A DNA stretch of 64,000 nt, taken from assembly GCF_023151555.2 (NCBI RefSeq), contig NZ_CP100425.1, forward strand, positions 1,674,001 through 1,738,000. The letters are read 5' to 3'. Position numbers and translations under genes: made by a program. The notes beneath the pieces were generated by a model that saw only the letters and a program-made list of their open reading frames with translations, was not told the origin of the DNA and made no database searches. Of this stretch, positions 37,418-46,873 are shown one piece after another (positions within the stretch are counted from its first letter, which is position 1; the number at the start of each line of letters is the position of its first letter). This DNA comes from Photobacterium sp. CCB-ST2H9. GTDB lineage: Bacteria > Pseudomonadota > Gammaproteobacteria > Enterobacterales > Vibrionaceae.

Positions 37418-37443
37418 AAAAGCAGCGCCCGGCGCTGCTTTTT
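37418..37443. terminator. Bidirectional terminator after tpm
   Basis: AAAGCAGCGCC and GGCGCTGCTTT form an 11-bp stem followed by TTT; convergent genes on both sides. Confidence 0.85.
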
Positions 37444-37459
37444 CATATCAAACATGATG

Positions 37460-37906
37460 TTATAAACGGTTGACGTCTGTCTGAGGAAAGAAATCAGACC
37501 AAATAATCCAGTAGGCACCGGCTTTGACGGTTTCGACACGGGCAAGCTTGCCGGATTCGGTTTCACCGAAGAAGTTGATGTCCTGAATGTCTTTCCCCGT
37601 GCGGTTGTAGAAAACTCCCAGGCTTTCATCGGTTTCATCAAAGTGCAGGACAATGTCCTGTGCACCAATCACCACATTGTTCGGAGCTTGATGCTGACGG
37701 ACAAAGCGCTCCGTGTAAGCGACATAATCCTCACCGACACTCAGTCCCCATATTTTTTCTTTACTGGGTAATCGCGTGTCTTTGTATTCAACCGTCGGGA
37801 ATGTTGGTTCGTCATAATAGGCCTGATAGGAAATGGCGAGTTTGAAAATGAACGCCATGATGGGGTCATGTTTGATGAGATCAAGATGATTGCGCGGAGG
37901 ATGCAA
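37460..37906 (-). pseudogene. C-terminal part of a DUF3179-like protein, probably truncated
   Basis: The open frame of 148 codons begins with a TTG (no ATG before 37858) and an in-frame stop 9 nt upstream. DTRLPSKEKIWGLSVGEDYVAYTERFV near residue 43 and the ending AYWIIWSDFFPQTDVNRL resemble the second half of DUF3179 proteins, which are normally far longer and usually exported. The missing N-terminal part cannot fit in the 76 bp before acnA. I call it a remnant, but a naturally short form is possible, possibly starting at ATG 37858. Confidence 0.5.
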
Positions 37907-37982
37907 GCTGTATTACTAACCAGACATCGTTGTCATTCTTCCTATCCCGTCTATAGTCACTGTAAAAAGACGGAGGTGAGTA

Positions 37983-40649
37983 ATGAAAGCAGCAAACCGG
38001 GTCGACAGTTTTCATAGTAAGCAGACACTGGAAGTTGATGGAAAGCGCTATCAGTATTTCAGTCTGGCGGCGCTGAGTCCTCTCGGAGATGTGGATCGTT
38101 TGCCGTATTCGCTCAAAGTGCTGCTTGAGAACCTACTGCGATTTGAAGACGGTGACACGGTCACGAAAGATGATATTGAAGCCGTTATTGCATGGCTGGA
38201 AAACAAAGCTTCTGACCGGGAAATTCAGTATCGTCCGGCCCGTGTTCTCATGCAGGATTTTACCGGTGTCCCTGCGGTCGTGGATCTGGCTGCAATGCGG
38301 GATGCCATGGCCAAAGCCGGTAAAGATCCGGAACAGATTAATCCCCAGTCTGCCGTTGATTTAGTCATCGACCATTCGGTTATGGTTGATGCCTATGCTT
38401 CTGAGCAAGCTTTTTCTCAGAATGTTGCACTGGAAATGCAGCGAAATCATGAGCGTTATCAGTTCCTTCGCTGGGGGCAGCAGGCGTTTTCTGATTTTCG
38501 TGTTGTGCCTCCCGGCACCGGAATCTGCCACCAGGTCAATCTGGAATATCTGGGGCAGACCGTCTGGCAGGAAGACGATTCTCTGTTTCCGGATACGCTG
38601 GTCGGAACGGACTCGCACACCACGATGATTAACGGTCTGGGCGTGCTGGGCTGGGGTGTCGGCGGGATTGAAGCGGAGGCTGCAATGCTGGGGCAGCCCA
38701 TTTCCATGCTGATCCCTGAAGTGATTGGCTTTCGGCTCAGCGGCCAGCTCAATCCGGGGGTGACGGCGACGGATCTGGTGCTGACTGTCACCGACATGCT
38801 GCGTAAAAAAGGTGTTGTGGGTAAGTTTGTTGAATTTTACGGACCTGGCCTCGATGGCTTGCCGCTGGCCGATCGCGCGACAATTGCGAACATGGCACCC
38901 GAATATGGTGCAACCTGTGGTTTCTTCCCGGTTGATCAGGAAACGCTGAACTATCTGCGTTTATCTGGCCGCGACGAGCACCTGATCAGTAAAGTCGAGG
39001 CATATACTAAAGCCAATGGTTTGTGGCGTGATTCTGGTCATCCCGAGCCGGATTATACGGATACCCTGACGCTGGACTTAGCGGATGTGGTTTCCAGCCT
39101 GGCCGGTCCGAAACGTCCGCAGGATCGTGTTGCACTTCCTGACATGGATTCCGCCATGACGGATCTGCTGTCACTGAACGGGTTACAGCCTGAGCTGACG
39201 GTTCCGGTAAATACGGAGCGTGAGGCTTTTTCGCTGAAACATGGCGATGTTGTGATTGCTGCAATTACCTCCTGCACCAATACTTCCAATCCCAGCGTGA
39301 TGATGGCGGCCGGTCTGCTGGCCAAAAAAGCGGTTCAAAAAGGTCTGAAACGCAAACCCTGGGTAAAGAGCTCGCTGGCGCCCGGTTCGAAAGTCGTGAC
39401 CCGGTATCTCGCTGCGTCTGGTTTGCAGCCTTATCTGGACGAACTGGGATTTCAGCTGGTGGGATATGGCTGCACAACCTGTATCGGTAACTCAGGCCCA
39501 TTGCTGGCACCGATTGAAACCGCGATACAGGATAATCACCTGACGGTTTCCTCAGTCCTGTCCGGAAACCGAAACTTTGAGGGGCGGGTGCATCCGCTGG
39601 TGAAAGCCAACTGGCTGGCTTCTCCGCCACTGGTCGTGGCCTTTGCGCTGGCAGGGACGACCCGCATCGATATGACGGACATGCCGCTGGGCGAGGATTT
39701 GAATGGCGACCCGGTGTTTCTGCAAGATGTGTGGCCATCGCAGGAAGAGCTAGCCACAGTCATGAAATCGGTCACGAATCACCTGTTCAGGCAGGAATAT
39801 GCCGACATCTTCTCCGGAGATGAACACTGGCAGCAGATTCAGGTGGATTCGGGGAAAACGTATCCGTGGCAATCAGATTCAACCTATGTCCGGCTGCCGC
39901 CATTCTTTGAAACGATTACTCAGCCGGTTCAGCCGCTGGAAGATATTCACAACGCGGCGATTCTGGCGGTATTTGGTGACTCGATCACCACTGACCACAT
40001 ATCTCCGGCCGGAAGTATTCAACCCGACAGTCCCGCGGGTCAGTATCTGCAGGCGCAGGGCATTCGTCCTGCAGATTTTAATTCTTATGGTTCCCGGCGC
40101 GGGAATCATGAGGTGATGATGCGGGGAACCTTTGCCAACATCCGTATCAAAAACCGGATGCTGGGGGGACAGGAAGGCGGGAACACGCTTTTTCAGCCTA
40201 CTGGTGAAACCATGCCGATTTACGATGCCGCCATGCAATATCAGGCGAAGGATGTACCGTTGGTCATTTTCGCCGGGAAAGAATATGGGACGGGCTCCAG
40301 CCGTGACTGGGCCGCAAAAGGAACGCGCTTGCTGGGTGTCAAAGCCGTCCTGGCCGAAAGTTTTGAAAGGATTCATCGCTCGAATCTGGTGGGCATGGGG
40401 GTGATTCCGGTTGAATTACCTGTCGGCTTGCTCGACACACTGAACCTGACCGGCACGGAGCAGGTGAGTCTCAAAGGGATTGATGCACTGTCTCCGGGAG
40501 CAGCGCTTTCCCTTGAAGTGGTGAACACGCAGGGAGAGGTTCAGTGTTATCCGGTTCGCGCCCGGGTGGATACACAGACAGAAATGGCGTATCTGAAAGC
40601 CGGCGGTATCCTGCATTACGTATTGAGAAACCTGATCGATGCAGATTGA
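37983..40649 (+). CDS. acnA: Aconitate hydratase AcnA
   Basis: AcnA interconverts citrate and isocitrate with a 4Fe-4S cluster. The 888-residue product matches AcnA throughout: VLMQDFTGVPAVVDLAAMRD near residue 85, DLVIDHSVMVD near 125, and cluster cysteines in TSCTNTSNPSV near 435 and in GYGCTTCIGNSGP near 498-505. The C-terminal swivel domain has GKEYGTGSSRDWAAKGT near 768. In E. coli AcnA is the stress and stationary-phase form. Ribosome site GGAGGTGAG before ATG 37983. Confidence 0.95.
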   Translation: MKAANRVDSFHSKQTLEVDGKRYQYFSLAALSPLGDVDRLPYSLKVLLENLLRFEDGDTVTKDDIEAVIAWLENKASDREIQYRPARVLMQDFTGVPAVVDLAAMRDAMAKAGKDPEQINPQSAVDLVIDHSVMVDAYASEQAFSQNVALEMQRNHERYQFLRWGQQAFSDFRVVPPGTGICHQVNLEYLGQTVWQEDDSLFPDTLVGTDSHTTMINGLGVLGWGVGGIEAEAAMLGQPISMLIPEVIGFRLSGQLNPGVTATDLVLTVTDMLRKKGVVGKFVEFYGPGLDGLPLADRATIANMAPEYGATCGFFPVDQETLNYLRLSGRDEHLISKVEAYTKANGLWRDSGHPEPDYTDTLTLDLADVVSSLAGPKRPQDRVALPDMDSAMTDLLSLNGLQPELTVPVNTEREAFSLKHGDVVIAAITSCTNTSNPSVMMAAGLLAKKAVQKGLKRKPWVKSSLAPGSKVVTRYLAASGLQPYLDELGFQLVGYGCTTCIGNSGPLLAPIETAIQDNHLTVSSVLSGNRNFEGRVHPLVKANWLASPPLVVAFALAGTTRIDMTDMPLGEDLNGDPVFLQDVWPSQEELATVMKSVTNHLFRQEYADIFSGDEHWQQIQVDSGKTYPWQSDSTYVRLPPFFETITQPVQPLEDIHNAAILAVFGDSITTDHISPAGSIQPDSPAGQYLQAQGIRPADFNSYGSRRGNHEVMMRGTFANIRIKNRMLGGQEGGNTLFQPTGETMPIYDAAMQYQAKDVPLVIFAGKEYGTGSSRDWAAKGTRLLGVKAVLAESFERIHRSNLVGMGVIPVELPVGLLDTLNLTGTEQVSLKGIDALSPGAALSLEVVNTQGEVQCYPVRARVDTQTEMAYLKAGGILHYVLRNLIDAD

Positions 40650-40811
40650 TTGACGAAGTAAGCTGATGAGTAATTGACAGATTCTATGTCAATTATTTGT
40701 CATAAGTATGGTGACAGGTTCGTATTGTTGAGAAATTACAGATAAAGTAGAACAACAGTATTCAAAATAGCTCTGTAAATCAGAGTGCTTTCAAAATAAA
40801 CGGACAGTAAC

Positions 40812-41213
40812 ATGAAGAAGTCTTTGATTGGTTTGTTATTGTGCGGACTGTCTGCGTCCGCTGTTGCATCACAATCTGCGGGTATTTTTCTGGGGTCACC
40901 GATGAGTGGCGTGCAGTATAAGCAGAATGATCTGCGTTTCTCTTTGGGTTTAGACGATTTTGGCGTGGCCGTCGATAAAACCTTTAACCTGGGAGCGCTG
41001 ACCCAAAACCCGCAGCTCAACATGGGTTATACCTTTGTCGGGGCGCAGTTCGTTGATGATCACCACGATAAGTTTGGTATCCGTTCTGGTGTTGGTCTGG
41101 AAATCCCGGTTAACCAGTTTGAATTGTATGGTGAAGTCGGTCCGACGCTCTACATGGTTGAAGATGTCGATGTGGAGCTTGAAGCCGCAATGGGCGTCCG
41201 GGTACGTTTCTGA
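40812..41213 (+). CDS. Small exported beta-rich protein, unknown
   Basis: The 133-residue product has a signal peptide (MKKSLIGLLLCGLSASAVAS) and then alternating beta-strand-like stretches (LRFSLGLDDFGVAV, FELYGEVGPTLYMV) ending in VRVRF, with an aromatic last residue as in outer-membrane barrels. It is very short for a barrel (about 110 mature residues, perhaps 6-8 strands). No family recognised. Ribosome site GGACAG upstream. Confidence 0.65.
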   Translation: MKKSLIGLLLCGLSASAVASQSAGIFLGSPMSGVQYKQNDLRFSLGLDDFGVAVDKTFNLGALTQNPQLNMGYTFVGAQFVDDHHDKFGIRSGVGLEIPVNQFELYGEVGPTLYMVEDVDVELEAAMGVRVRF

Positions 41214-41236
41214 TTGACGGTTGAACCGATTCAAAA

Positions 41237-41269
41237 GAAAAAAGCTGGCTTATATGCCAGCTTTTTTGA
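41237..41269. terminator. Bidirectional terminator after the small exported protein gene
   Basis: AAAAAAGCTGGC and GCCAGCTTTTTT form a stem with a short loop; both strands carry T-runs, and the neighbours are convergent. Confidence 0.88.
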
Positions 41270-41274
41270 TCCGG

Positions 41275-42183
41275 TCAGGATGCATTCCTGATGGTTGCGG
41301 ATTGCAGCATCGGTTTGCGTCTTTCCCACTGAGTGACGAAGGCAACTGAGGCAATAATAATGGTTGCCCCTAACCACAGACGTCCCGGCGGTACCCAGCC
41401 AAATACCATAAATCCGGCCAGGACATTCAGAGGCAGTTTGGCGTGATCAAACGGCTGGACGAATGAAGCGTCAGCAACAGCGTAAGCTTTGGCAATGGCC
41501 CAGTTGGCCAGCGCAGTGAAAACACCGGCTCCCAGCAGAAGTAACCAGGTTTCCCGGCCTTCAGGCATGGTGAAATCCGGCACGGCCAGAAACAGGTTAA
41601 AGGGGGTAATCAGCAGCAACAGGTAAACGACCATGGTGCTCGGGGAGTCATGGTGAGACATCTTCTTCACCATTAATGAATAGCTTGCCCAGAAAAATGC
41701 CGCACCCACCGGCAATAATGATGCCCAGTTAAAATTGTCGGACCAGGGCTCCAGAATGATCATTGCGCCACAAAACCCAGCCAGCGTCGCAACCCAGCGG
41801 ACAAAGCCGACTTTTTCTTTCAGCAGTAAACCTGAACCGACGGTGGCAAAAAGGGGAGACGTCATCAGTAATGCAATGCCCTGCCAGATGGGCACCGGAT
41901 ATGCGAGTGCCCAGAGCCACAGCTGAATACCAATCACAGACAGGAAAACCCGGAAACAGTGCATGCCAAAATGTTGGGTTTTCAGCGACTGACGCAGCCC
42001 GATACTGTACAGCCAGGGCAGCATGACAATCAGCGCGATAAAGTACTGGATCAGACCGACAGTTGTTGAAGGCAAGTGAAAAACTACACTCAGGTACTGC
42101 GCCATGCTGTTGACCACAGCAAAGGCTGATCCTGCGGTTAACATCCAGCAGGCACCCTGAATTGGATTGTGTCGATGCGTCAT
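41275..42183 (-). CDS. EamA/DMT family transporter
   Basis: The 302-residue product has ten transmembrane helices in two EamA halves, for example IVMLPWLYSIGLRQSL near 50 and MVVYLLLLITPFNLFLAV near 185. Drug/metabolite transporters of this group export amino acids or metabolites. The substrate is unknown. A weak hairpin terminator lies upstream between this gene and cdd. Confidence 0.85.
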   Translation of the reverse strand: MTHRHNPIQGACWMLTAGSAFAVVNSMAQYLSVVFHLPSTTVGLIQYFIALIVMLPWLYSIGLRQSLKTQHFGMHCFRVFLSVIGIQLWLWALAYPVPIWQGIALLMTSPLFATVGSGLLLKEKVGFVRWVATLAGFCGAMIILEPWSDNFNWASLLPVGAAFFWASYSLMVKKMSHHDSPSTMVVYLLLLITPFNLFLAVPDFTMPEGRETWLLLLGAGVFTALANWAIAKAYAVADASFVQPFDHAKLPLNVLAGFMVFGWVPPGRLWLGATIIIASVAFVTQWERRKPMLQSATIRNAS

Positions 42184-42253
42184 AAGTATTGTTCAAGTCA
42201 AAAATAATCTGAAATCATACTCTGATGACTGCATAGCACCAAATATTTATTCA

Positions 42254-42283
42254 TAAAAAAAGCCGACAAAACAAGCGGCTTTG
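42254..42283 (-). terminator. Terminator after cdd
   Basis: On the minus strand AAAGCCGCTTG-TTTTG-TCGGCTTTTTTT forms a stem (AAAGCCG/CGGCTTT) with a T-run, downstream of the cdd stop. Confidence 0.75.
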
Positions 42284-42355
42284 ACGGCTACAAGGAAAGT
42301 TGTAAGGGAATGAATTGCTGAATCCGTTTCAGTCAGTTTCCCTGTTTTTATCGGG

Positions 42356-43243
42356 TCAGATTGCTGCGTATGACAGCTGGATATCCGGGTGAAAGCTTTC
42401 CAGCGTGTTTTGTGTATCAGCCAGCAGACTGACTAAAGAGCTCTTCTGCTCAACCAATGCGGCTTCAGCAATGTCTGACAGCGAATAATTCGCCATATTC
42501 ATATCGATCATCGCCACCTGTAAGGGCGGAAGACTTGGGTTGAATGCTGCGTTTTCGGCATACATGCCTGTGAAGACCCGGCCATCTTTGGCTTTCAGCG
42601 CGACACCGGCAAAGTTTTTACTGTAAGGCGCGTGAGACTTATCTGCAGCCTGACAAGCGGCCTGAAGGAGTGCATCGTCTGAATCCAGGCTCAGACCTTT
42701 TGAATGGTCTGACAACAGCAAATCGGTGATGCCCAAATCAGCAGGCCCGAAGGATTCCGGTAAGTACGTCTGCAATGCTTTTGGTGTGCGCTCAGGTAAC
42801 TGAACCATGAGGCTTTGTGCCGTACTGAGTTCATTCATAAACTGGCGGCAGTGGCCGCAAGGCGAGTAATTTACGGTGATATCAGTGATACCCGTTTCGC
42901 CTTTCAGCCACGCGTGACTGATGGCCGATTGTTCCGCATGGACCGTCTGAGACATCGACGTCCCTTCAAACTCCATATTTGCACCAAAGTAAAGTCTGCC
43001 GGAGTTGCCGCGTGCAATCGCGCCGACATAGAAATTCGACAGGCTGGCAATGGAATAGGCAGCAGCAACTTTCAGCAGCTGAATACGCAGGTCTGCATCT
43101 GACAGCTGAGTCACAGTCATCAGGTGTTCAAATTCTTCTTTGCTCAGAGTGGCGTCAAAGCCTGGAGCAGTCATGACAGGCTTCAGCGCCTGTGACAGTT
43201 CGAGCGGGAGTTGGCCTAAAGCGTCCATAACTTCAGCGCGCAT
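42356..43243 (-). CDS. cdd: Cytidine deaminase
   Basis: Cdd converts cytidine and deoxycytidine to uridine. The active site is seen in VHAEQSAISHAWL (His-Ala-Glu, zinc and general base) and in SPCGHCRQFMNEL (two Cys ligands). The 295-residue length equals the long E. coli dimeric type with a degenerate second domain (YSKNFAGVALKAKDGRVF). The frame is open to 43267; ATG 43243 follows AGGAG at 7 nt and is chosen. Two CRP-like sites lie upstream, as expected for a nucleoside gene under CRP and CytR. Confidence 0.95.
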   Translation of the reverse strand: MRAEVMDALGQLPLELSQALKPVMTAPGFDATLSKEEFEHLMTVTQLSDADLRIQLLKVAAAYSIASLSNFYVGAIARGNSGRLYFGANMEFEGTSMSQTVHAEQSAISHAWLKGETGITDITVNYSPCGHCRQFMNELSTAQSLMVQLPERTPKALQTYLPESFGPADLGITDLLLSDHSKGLSLDSDDALLQAACQAADKSHAPYSKNFAGVALKAKDGRVFTGMYAENAAFNPSLPPLQVAMIDMNMANYSLSDIAEAALVEQKSSLVSLLADTQNTLESFHPDIQLSYAAI

Positions 43244-43299
43244 AGTGATTCTCCTATGTGAATTCACTAAAGCATTCTAGAGCAGTCAAGAATAATTAT

Positions 43300-43315
43300 T
43301 GTGATCATAGTCACT
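43300..43315. promoter_or_regulatory. CRP-like site proximal to cdd
   Basis: TGTGA-N6-TCACT, one base off the CRP consensus half, about 57 nt upstream of the cdd start. Confidence 0.72.
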
Positions 43316-43350
43316 ATTGATCCTGAGTTATTTCATTCTTATTGCATTTT

Positions 43351-43366
43351 AGTGAGTGTTATCACA
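43351..43366. promoter_or_regulatory. CRP-like site distal to cdd
   Basis: AGTGA-N6-TCACA, centred 51 bp from the proximal site. Tandem CRP sites about 52 bp apart are the hallmark of CytR-controlled promoters such as deoP2 and cddP of E. coli. Confidence 0.7.
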
Positions 43367-43485
43367 GGTTTTGTGAGAAATGTGTCTGAATTTCAATGCA
43401 GTAAAGATCGCATAAGTGTGCATCTTTCCTGTGGGAGCAGATGCACACAGCGTTTGTGATACTTCTTCCGGGAATGTGTAAAGAA

Positions 43486-44163
43486 TTATTGAAAAACAGA
43501 TAACAGCAACGGATAGATGACCGGGGCGAGCACTGCCGTAATCACACCACACAAGACCAGAGCCAGAGAGCTGAATGCGCCGTCTTTGTAGTTTTCCTCG
43601 GCAGCTTTGGCCGTTCCTAACGCATGCGCCACAGTCCCCATGCTTAAGCCTTTTGCCATCGGATGGGTGATGCGGGCAAGTTTGAACAGCGGGTAACCTA
43701 AAACGGCGCCAAAGACACCTGCGATCAGTACCATGACCGCGGCCAGTGAAGGAACTCCGCCAATCTGCTGAGCCACGGCCATGGCGATGGGGGTTGTGAC
43801 CGATTTTGGCAAAATACTGGCGGTCAGCTGTAAATCGGCGCCCAGTGCCAGCGCGATTGCTGTGCCGGCCAGCATGGACAGAACGCTGCCGCACACACAT
43901 GCCGTCACAATCACTTTCCAGCGGCTGCGGATTTGAGGCAACTGTTCATATAGCGGGAATGCCAGTGCAACCACTGCAGGTTCCAGCAGATAATGAATCC
44001 AGCGGTTGTCTGCAAAGTAGGTTTCATAAGGCACGTTGAGGACCAGCAGCAGCGGAATAATGACCACCAGACAGATCAGCAGCGGGTTGAGCACCGGATG
44101 CTGAAAACGCTTCGACAACAGACGGGCCAGCCAGAATACAATCAGAGTGACGAACAACCACAT
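43486..44163 (-). CDS. yohK: LrgB/YohK family membrane protein
   Basis: The 225-residue product is an LrgB-like inner-membrane protein: PVLNPLLICLVVIIPLLLV, EPAVVALAFPLYEQLPQI and PKSVTTPIAMAVAQQIGG are family blocks (the last is the conserved SVTTPIA loop). YohJ/YohK pairs are thought to act like holin/antiholin or as transporters of small organic acids or nucleosides. It starts by overlapping the yohJ stop (TGATG). The yohJ-yohK-cdd order equals E. coli and suggests a link with pyrimidine salvage. Confidence 0.92.
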   Translation of the reverse strand: MWLFVTLIVFWLARLLSKRFQHPVLNPLLICLVVIIPLLLVLNVPYETYFADNRWIHYLLEPAVVALAFPLYEQLPQIRSRWKVIVTACVCGSVLSMLAGTAIALALGADLQLTASILPKSVTTPIAMAVAQQIGGVPSLAAVMVLIAGVFGAVLGYPLFKLARITHPMAKGLSMGTVAHALGTAKAAEENYKDGAFSSLALVLCGVITAVLAPVIYPLLLSVFQ

Positions 44164-44540
44164 CAGTCCGACTCCTTACGCTGTACATACCAGCCCACAA
44201 ACAATAGGACAATCAGACTGCTGCCGAGGGTGCTGAGCAGCACGGGCAGGGCGTTGGTCTGAAGCAGATCCAGATAATTCATGAGTCCGACTCCGACAGG
44301 GACGAACAGAATTGCCATATGGCGGATAAACAGATGACATCCGGGCTTGGCCCAGTTCGGTGGAAGCAGTCCGGCAGAAAGTGCCGCAAAAAGAAACAAC
44401 ATGCCAAGAATGCTGCCCGGAATGGGGATCTGTGTGAGAGATTGGAATCCTTTCCCGGCCATCAGAAAAATGGCAATGATTGCAAATGAACGCAAGTAGC
44501 TCATATACACGAGGATGAAGATGAATGGTGTCGCAATCAT
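44163..44540 (-). CDS. yohJ: LrgA/YohJ family membrane protein
   Basis: A small four-helix membrane protein of the LrgA/CidA family: IPIPGSILGMLFLFAALSAGLLP and HMAILFVPVGVGLMNYLDLL are its signature. The frame is open to 44567; aligning with E. coli YohJ favours ATG 44540 (125 residues), though no good ribosome site is seen. It is translationally coupled to yohK. Confidence 0.88.
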   Translation of the reverse strand: MIATPFIFILVYMSYLRSFAIIAIFLMAGKGFQSLTQIPIPGSILGMLFLFAALSAGLLPPNWAKPGCHLFIRHMAILFVPVGVGLMNYLDLLQTNALPVLLSTLGSSLIVLLFVGWYVQRKESD

Positions 44541-44603
44541 ACAAAAAAGGTGGGATCTAAACCACAATTCTTTGAGGCCTGCACTTGATCCAACACAAAC
44601 GGC

Positions 44604-45146
44604 TTACATATTCGACACGATCACCATAGCCACACCTGCCGCTGCCAGCAAAATGACAGACAACTTATGCATCAGGCTGTGCCTGACAATATGTTCAGTC
44701 GCCGAGACTTTCGGGCGACTTGTTTTCACGGCATTTTGGGGAGGATGCCGTGGCGGTTTGGGAGGTAAAGCCGTTGGTTGGTGAAAGCGGTGGATATGAC
44801 GGCAGGTTTCTTTAGGTAAGGGGACCCGGAAACCATAATGAGGCAGCACTTCAACCGGGATTGCCATCATGCCATTCACCGTGAGCTTACGCCTGACGGA
44901 ATTAAAGACAGAGGCCAGATCAATCTGCTGGACTTGTGAGAGTGAATCCTGAGGCAGAAAGGTTTTATCAGACAGGACTTTATGGCTGATGACTTCCCCC
45001 GCAAAATAACACAAGGTTTCCAGAAGACGTGATTCGTGCAGGGTCAGGGCTGTCTCTGACTTATCCGGCCAGACAAGCAGCCGCAGATCCGGTTCGAAAT
45101 CGACCCGGTTAAACCGGTAACAGCGGGTGAGGGATTCAGTTGCCAT
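44604..45146 (-). CDS. ToxR-like membrane-anchored winged-helix regulator without a periplasmic domain
   Basis: ATG 45146 gives 180 residues. Residues 10-110 are an OmpR/ToxR-type winged helix (LTLHESRLLETLCYFAGEVISHKVL, then QVQQIDLASVFNSVRRKL and a wing near PVEVLPHYGFRVPLP). A proline-rich linker (LPPKPPRHPPQN) follows, and one transmembrane helix at 160-178 (LSVILLAAAGVAMVIVSNM) forms the very end. ToxR, TcpP and CadC have sensory periplasmic domains; here there is none. The TTG at 45164 is a poorer start. The target genes are unknown. Confidence 0.8.
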   Translation of the reverse strand: MATESLTRCYRFNRVDFEPDLRLLVWPDKSETALTLHESRLLETLCYFAGEVISHKVLSDKTFLPQDSLSQVQQIDLASVFNSVRRKLTVNGMMAIPVEVLPHYGFRVPLPKETCRHIHRFHQPTALPPKPPRHPPQNAVKTSRPKVSATEHIVRHSLMHKLSVILLAAAGVAMVIVSNM

Positions 45147-45350
45147 AACAATCTCTTCTGCCAAACTATTGCCCGAACAGACTCCTTAACCAGTCTGGCA
45201 ATATACACCATGGGAGAACCAGCGGGGCTGAGCCGTCATCGCATTCCTGTGTTCCGTGACAGACAACACCAGCTGCAGGTCGTCGCGACCTTTTTTAAGT
45301 GTTAATGCCCTTCACATGAAGTTCAAACTTCAGGGGATGAAAAGTGTCTG

Positions 45351-45388
45351 AAAAAAGAAACCCCGGGCGAAGAGACGTCCGGGGTCTT
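45351..45388 (-). terminator. Terminator after sbcB
   Basis: On the minus strand ACCCCGG and CCGGGGT pair around a loop, followed by TTTCTTTTTT. Confidence 0.82.
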
Positions 45389-45451
45389 GAAAATAGCGGA
45401 GAAGATCAGACGCTTACCTTAATGAGCTGCGTCTGCTACCGTGCAGAGTCT

Positions 45452-46873
45452 TTACACCAGACTGCCCACGTATTCGTACACAGATTTCAGAATTTTCATC
45501 TTCCGCTCGTCACTCTGGTGCTCCATCGCGATTGCTTCCAGGTTTTGCATGTAGGCTGGCAGCTTCGATTCGAAGTAATCCTGACAATGGTACTTCCATT
45601 GCTGCTGTTCCTGATGATCCAGGGTCAGCGGGAAGTTTCGCGCCCGGTAACGGAACAGCAGCGGCTTCATCCGCTTGTCATCGACTTGCAACGCCAGCTT
45701 GCCTAACTCTTCCGGGGCGGTTTCACGAATAATGTCCATCGCTGATTTGTCTGCCGCCGAGAAGAACCCGCTGTACAACTGGGTATCAACATTGTCGCTC
45801 GGTGCAAACTCTCTGTCCTGACTGAACACTGTGAGCAGTTTTTCACGGATCTGCGGTTGTGCCTTCAGCGCTTTCAGGTTGACCAGACATTGCTCCCGGT
45901 CGATTCCCAGGCGGTCTGCATCGTCAGCCGTCAGTGTTTTTGCAGGCGCCAGCACAGGGCACTTATTGATATGTACCAGTTTCAGCGGCACCGGCAGCTC
46001 ATCCGGGCCTAAATCAGCACGTTTGGTGTACAGACGCTCGCGCAGGCTGTCGGCATCCAGCTCAAACAACGGCGCCGGGTCCATCGCCAGATTTACACAG
46101 ATGACGGCATTCTTGTTATCCGGATGCCACGCCATGGGCACAATCCAGCTGGTGTTGCCGCATTCAGAGCCGAACATGCCTGAAATATGAACCAGCGGTG
46201 TCATCTCCGCGATATCAATGAGTTCCTGTAACTTGCGTTTATGGCGCAAGTTGAACAGATAACTGAACAACTTTGGCTGGCTGGTTTTCACTTTCTTCGC
46301 CAGTTCAATCGTCGCGTAAACGTCCGCCATGGCATCGTGCGCATTGCTGTGTTCAATGCCGTTCGCGACAGACAGATCTTCCAGCTTAAAACTCGGGAAG
46401 CCGTCTTCATTGGTCGGCCAGTTCAGACCGTCCGGACGCAGCGCATAGCAGGTACGCATGATATCCAGCATATCCCAGCGCGAGTTGCCGCTCTGCCAGC
46501 TCCAGGCATAAGGATCGTAGAAGTTGCGGTACAGGGTATAGCGCGTGACTTCATCATCAAACCGCACATTGTTATAGCCAATCACACAGGTATTCGGCTT
46601 AGATAACTCTGCATGGATGCGGGCAATGAACTCGTGTTCCGGCAGACCTTTTTCCATGGCTTCCTGCGGTGTGATACCGGTAATCAGACAGGCTTCCGGA
46701 GAAGGCAGGTAATCGCTGGGCGGCTGGCAGTAAATCACCAGCGGCTCACCAATCACATTCAAATCCATGTCGGTTCTCACCCCGGCAAACTGGCAGGGCC
46801 TGTCTGTCGCCGGGCTGGCACCGAACGTTTCGTAGTCCAACCAAAACAATGTTGGCATATTTGTATCATTCAT
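45452..46873 (-). CDS. sbcB: Exodeoxyribonuclease I SbcB
   Basis: SbcB degrades single-stranded DNA 3'->5' and takes part in recombination and mismatch repair. The DEDD exonuclease motifs are visible in FWLDYETFGASPATDRP near the N-terminus (Asp, Glu), in GYNNVRFDDEVTRYTLY near residue 100 and in HDAMADVYATI near 180. The SH3-like and C-terminal helical domains follow; 473 residues is normal. Confidence 0.96.
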   Translation of the reverse strand: MNDTNMPTLFWLDYETFGASPATDRPCQFAGVRTDMDLNVIGEPLVIYCQPPSDYLPSPEACLITGITPQEAMEKGLPEHEFIARIHAELSKPNTCVIGYNNVRFDDEVTRYTLYRNFYDPYAWSWQSGNSRWDMLDIMRTCYALRPDGLNWPTNEDGFPSFKLEDLSVANGIEHSNAHDAMADVYATIELAKKVKTSQPKLFSYLFNLRHKRKLQELIDIAEMTPLVHISGMFGSECGNTSWIVPMAWHPDNKNAVICVNLAMDPAPLFELDADSLRERLYTKRADLGPDELPVPLKLVHINKCPVLAPAKTLTADDADRLGIDREQCLVNLKALKAQPQIREKLLTVFSQDREFAPSDNVDTQLYSGFFSAADKSAMDIIRETAPEELGKLALQVDDKRMKPLLFRYRARNFPLTLDHQEQQQWKYHCQDYFESKLPAYMQNLEAIAMEHQSDERKMKILKSVYEYVGSLV

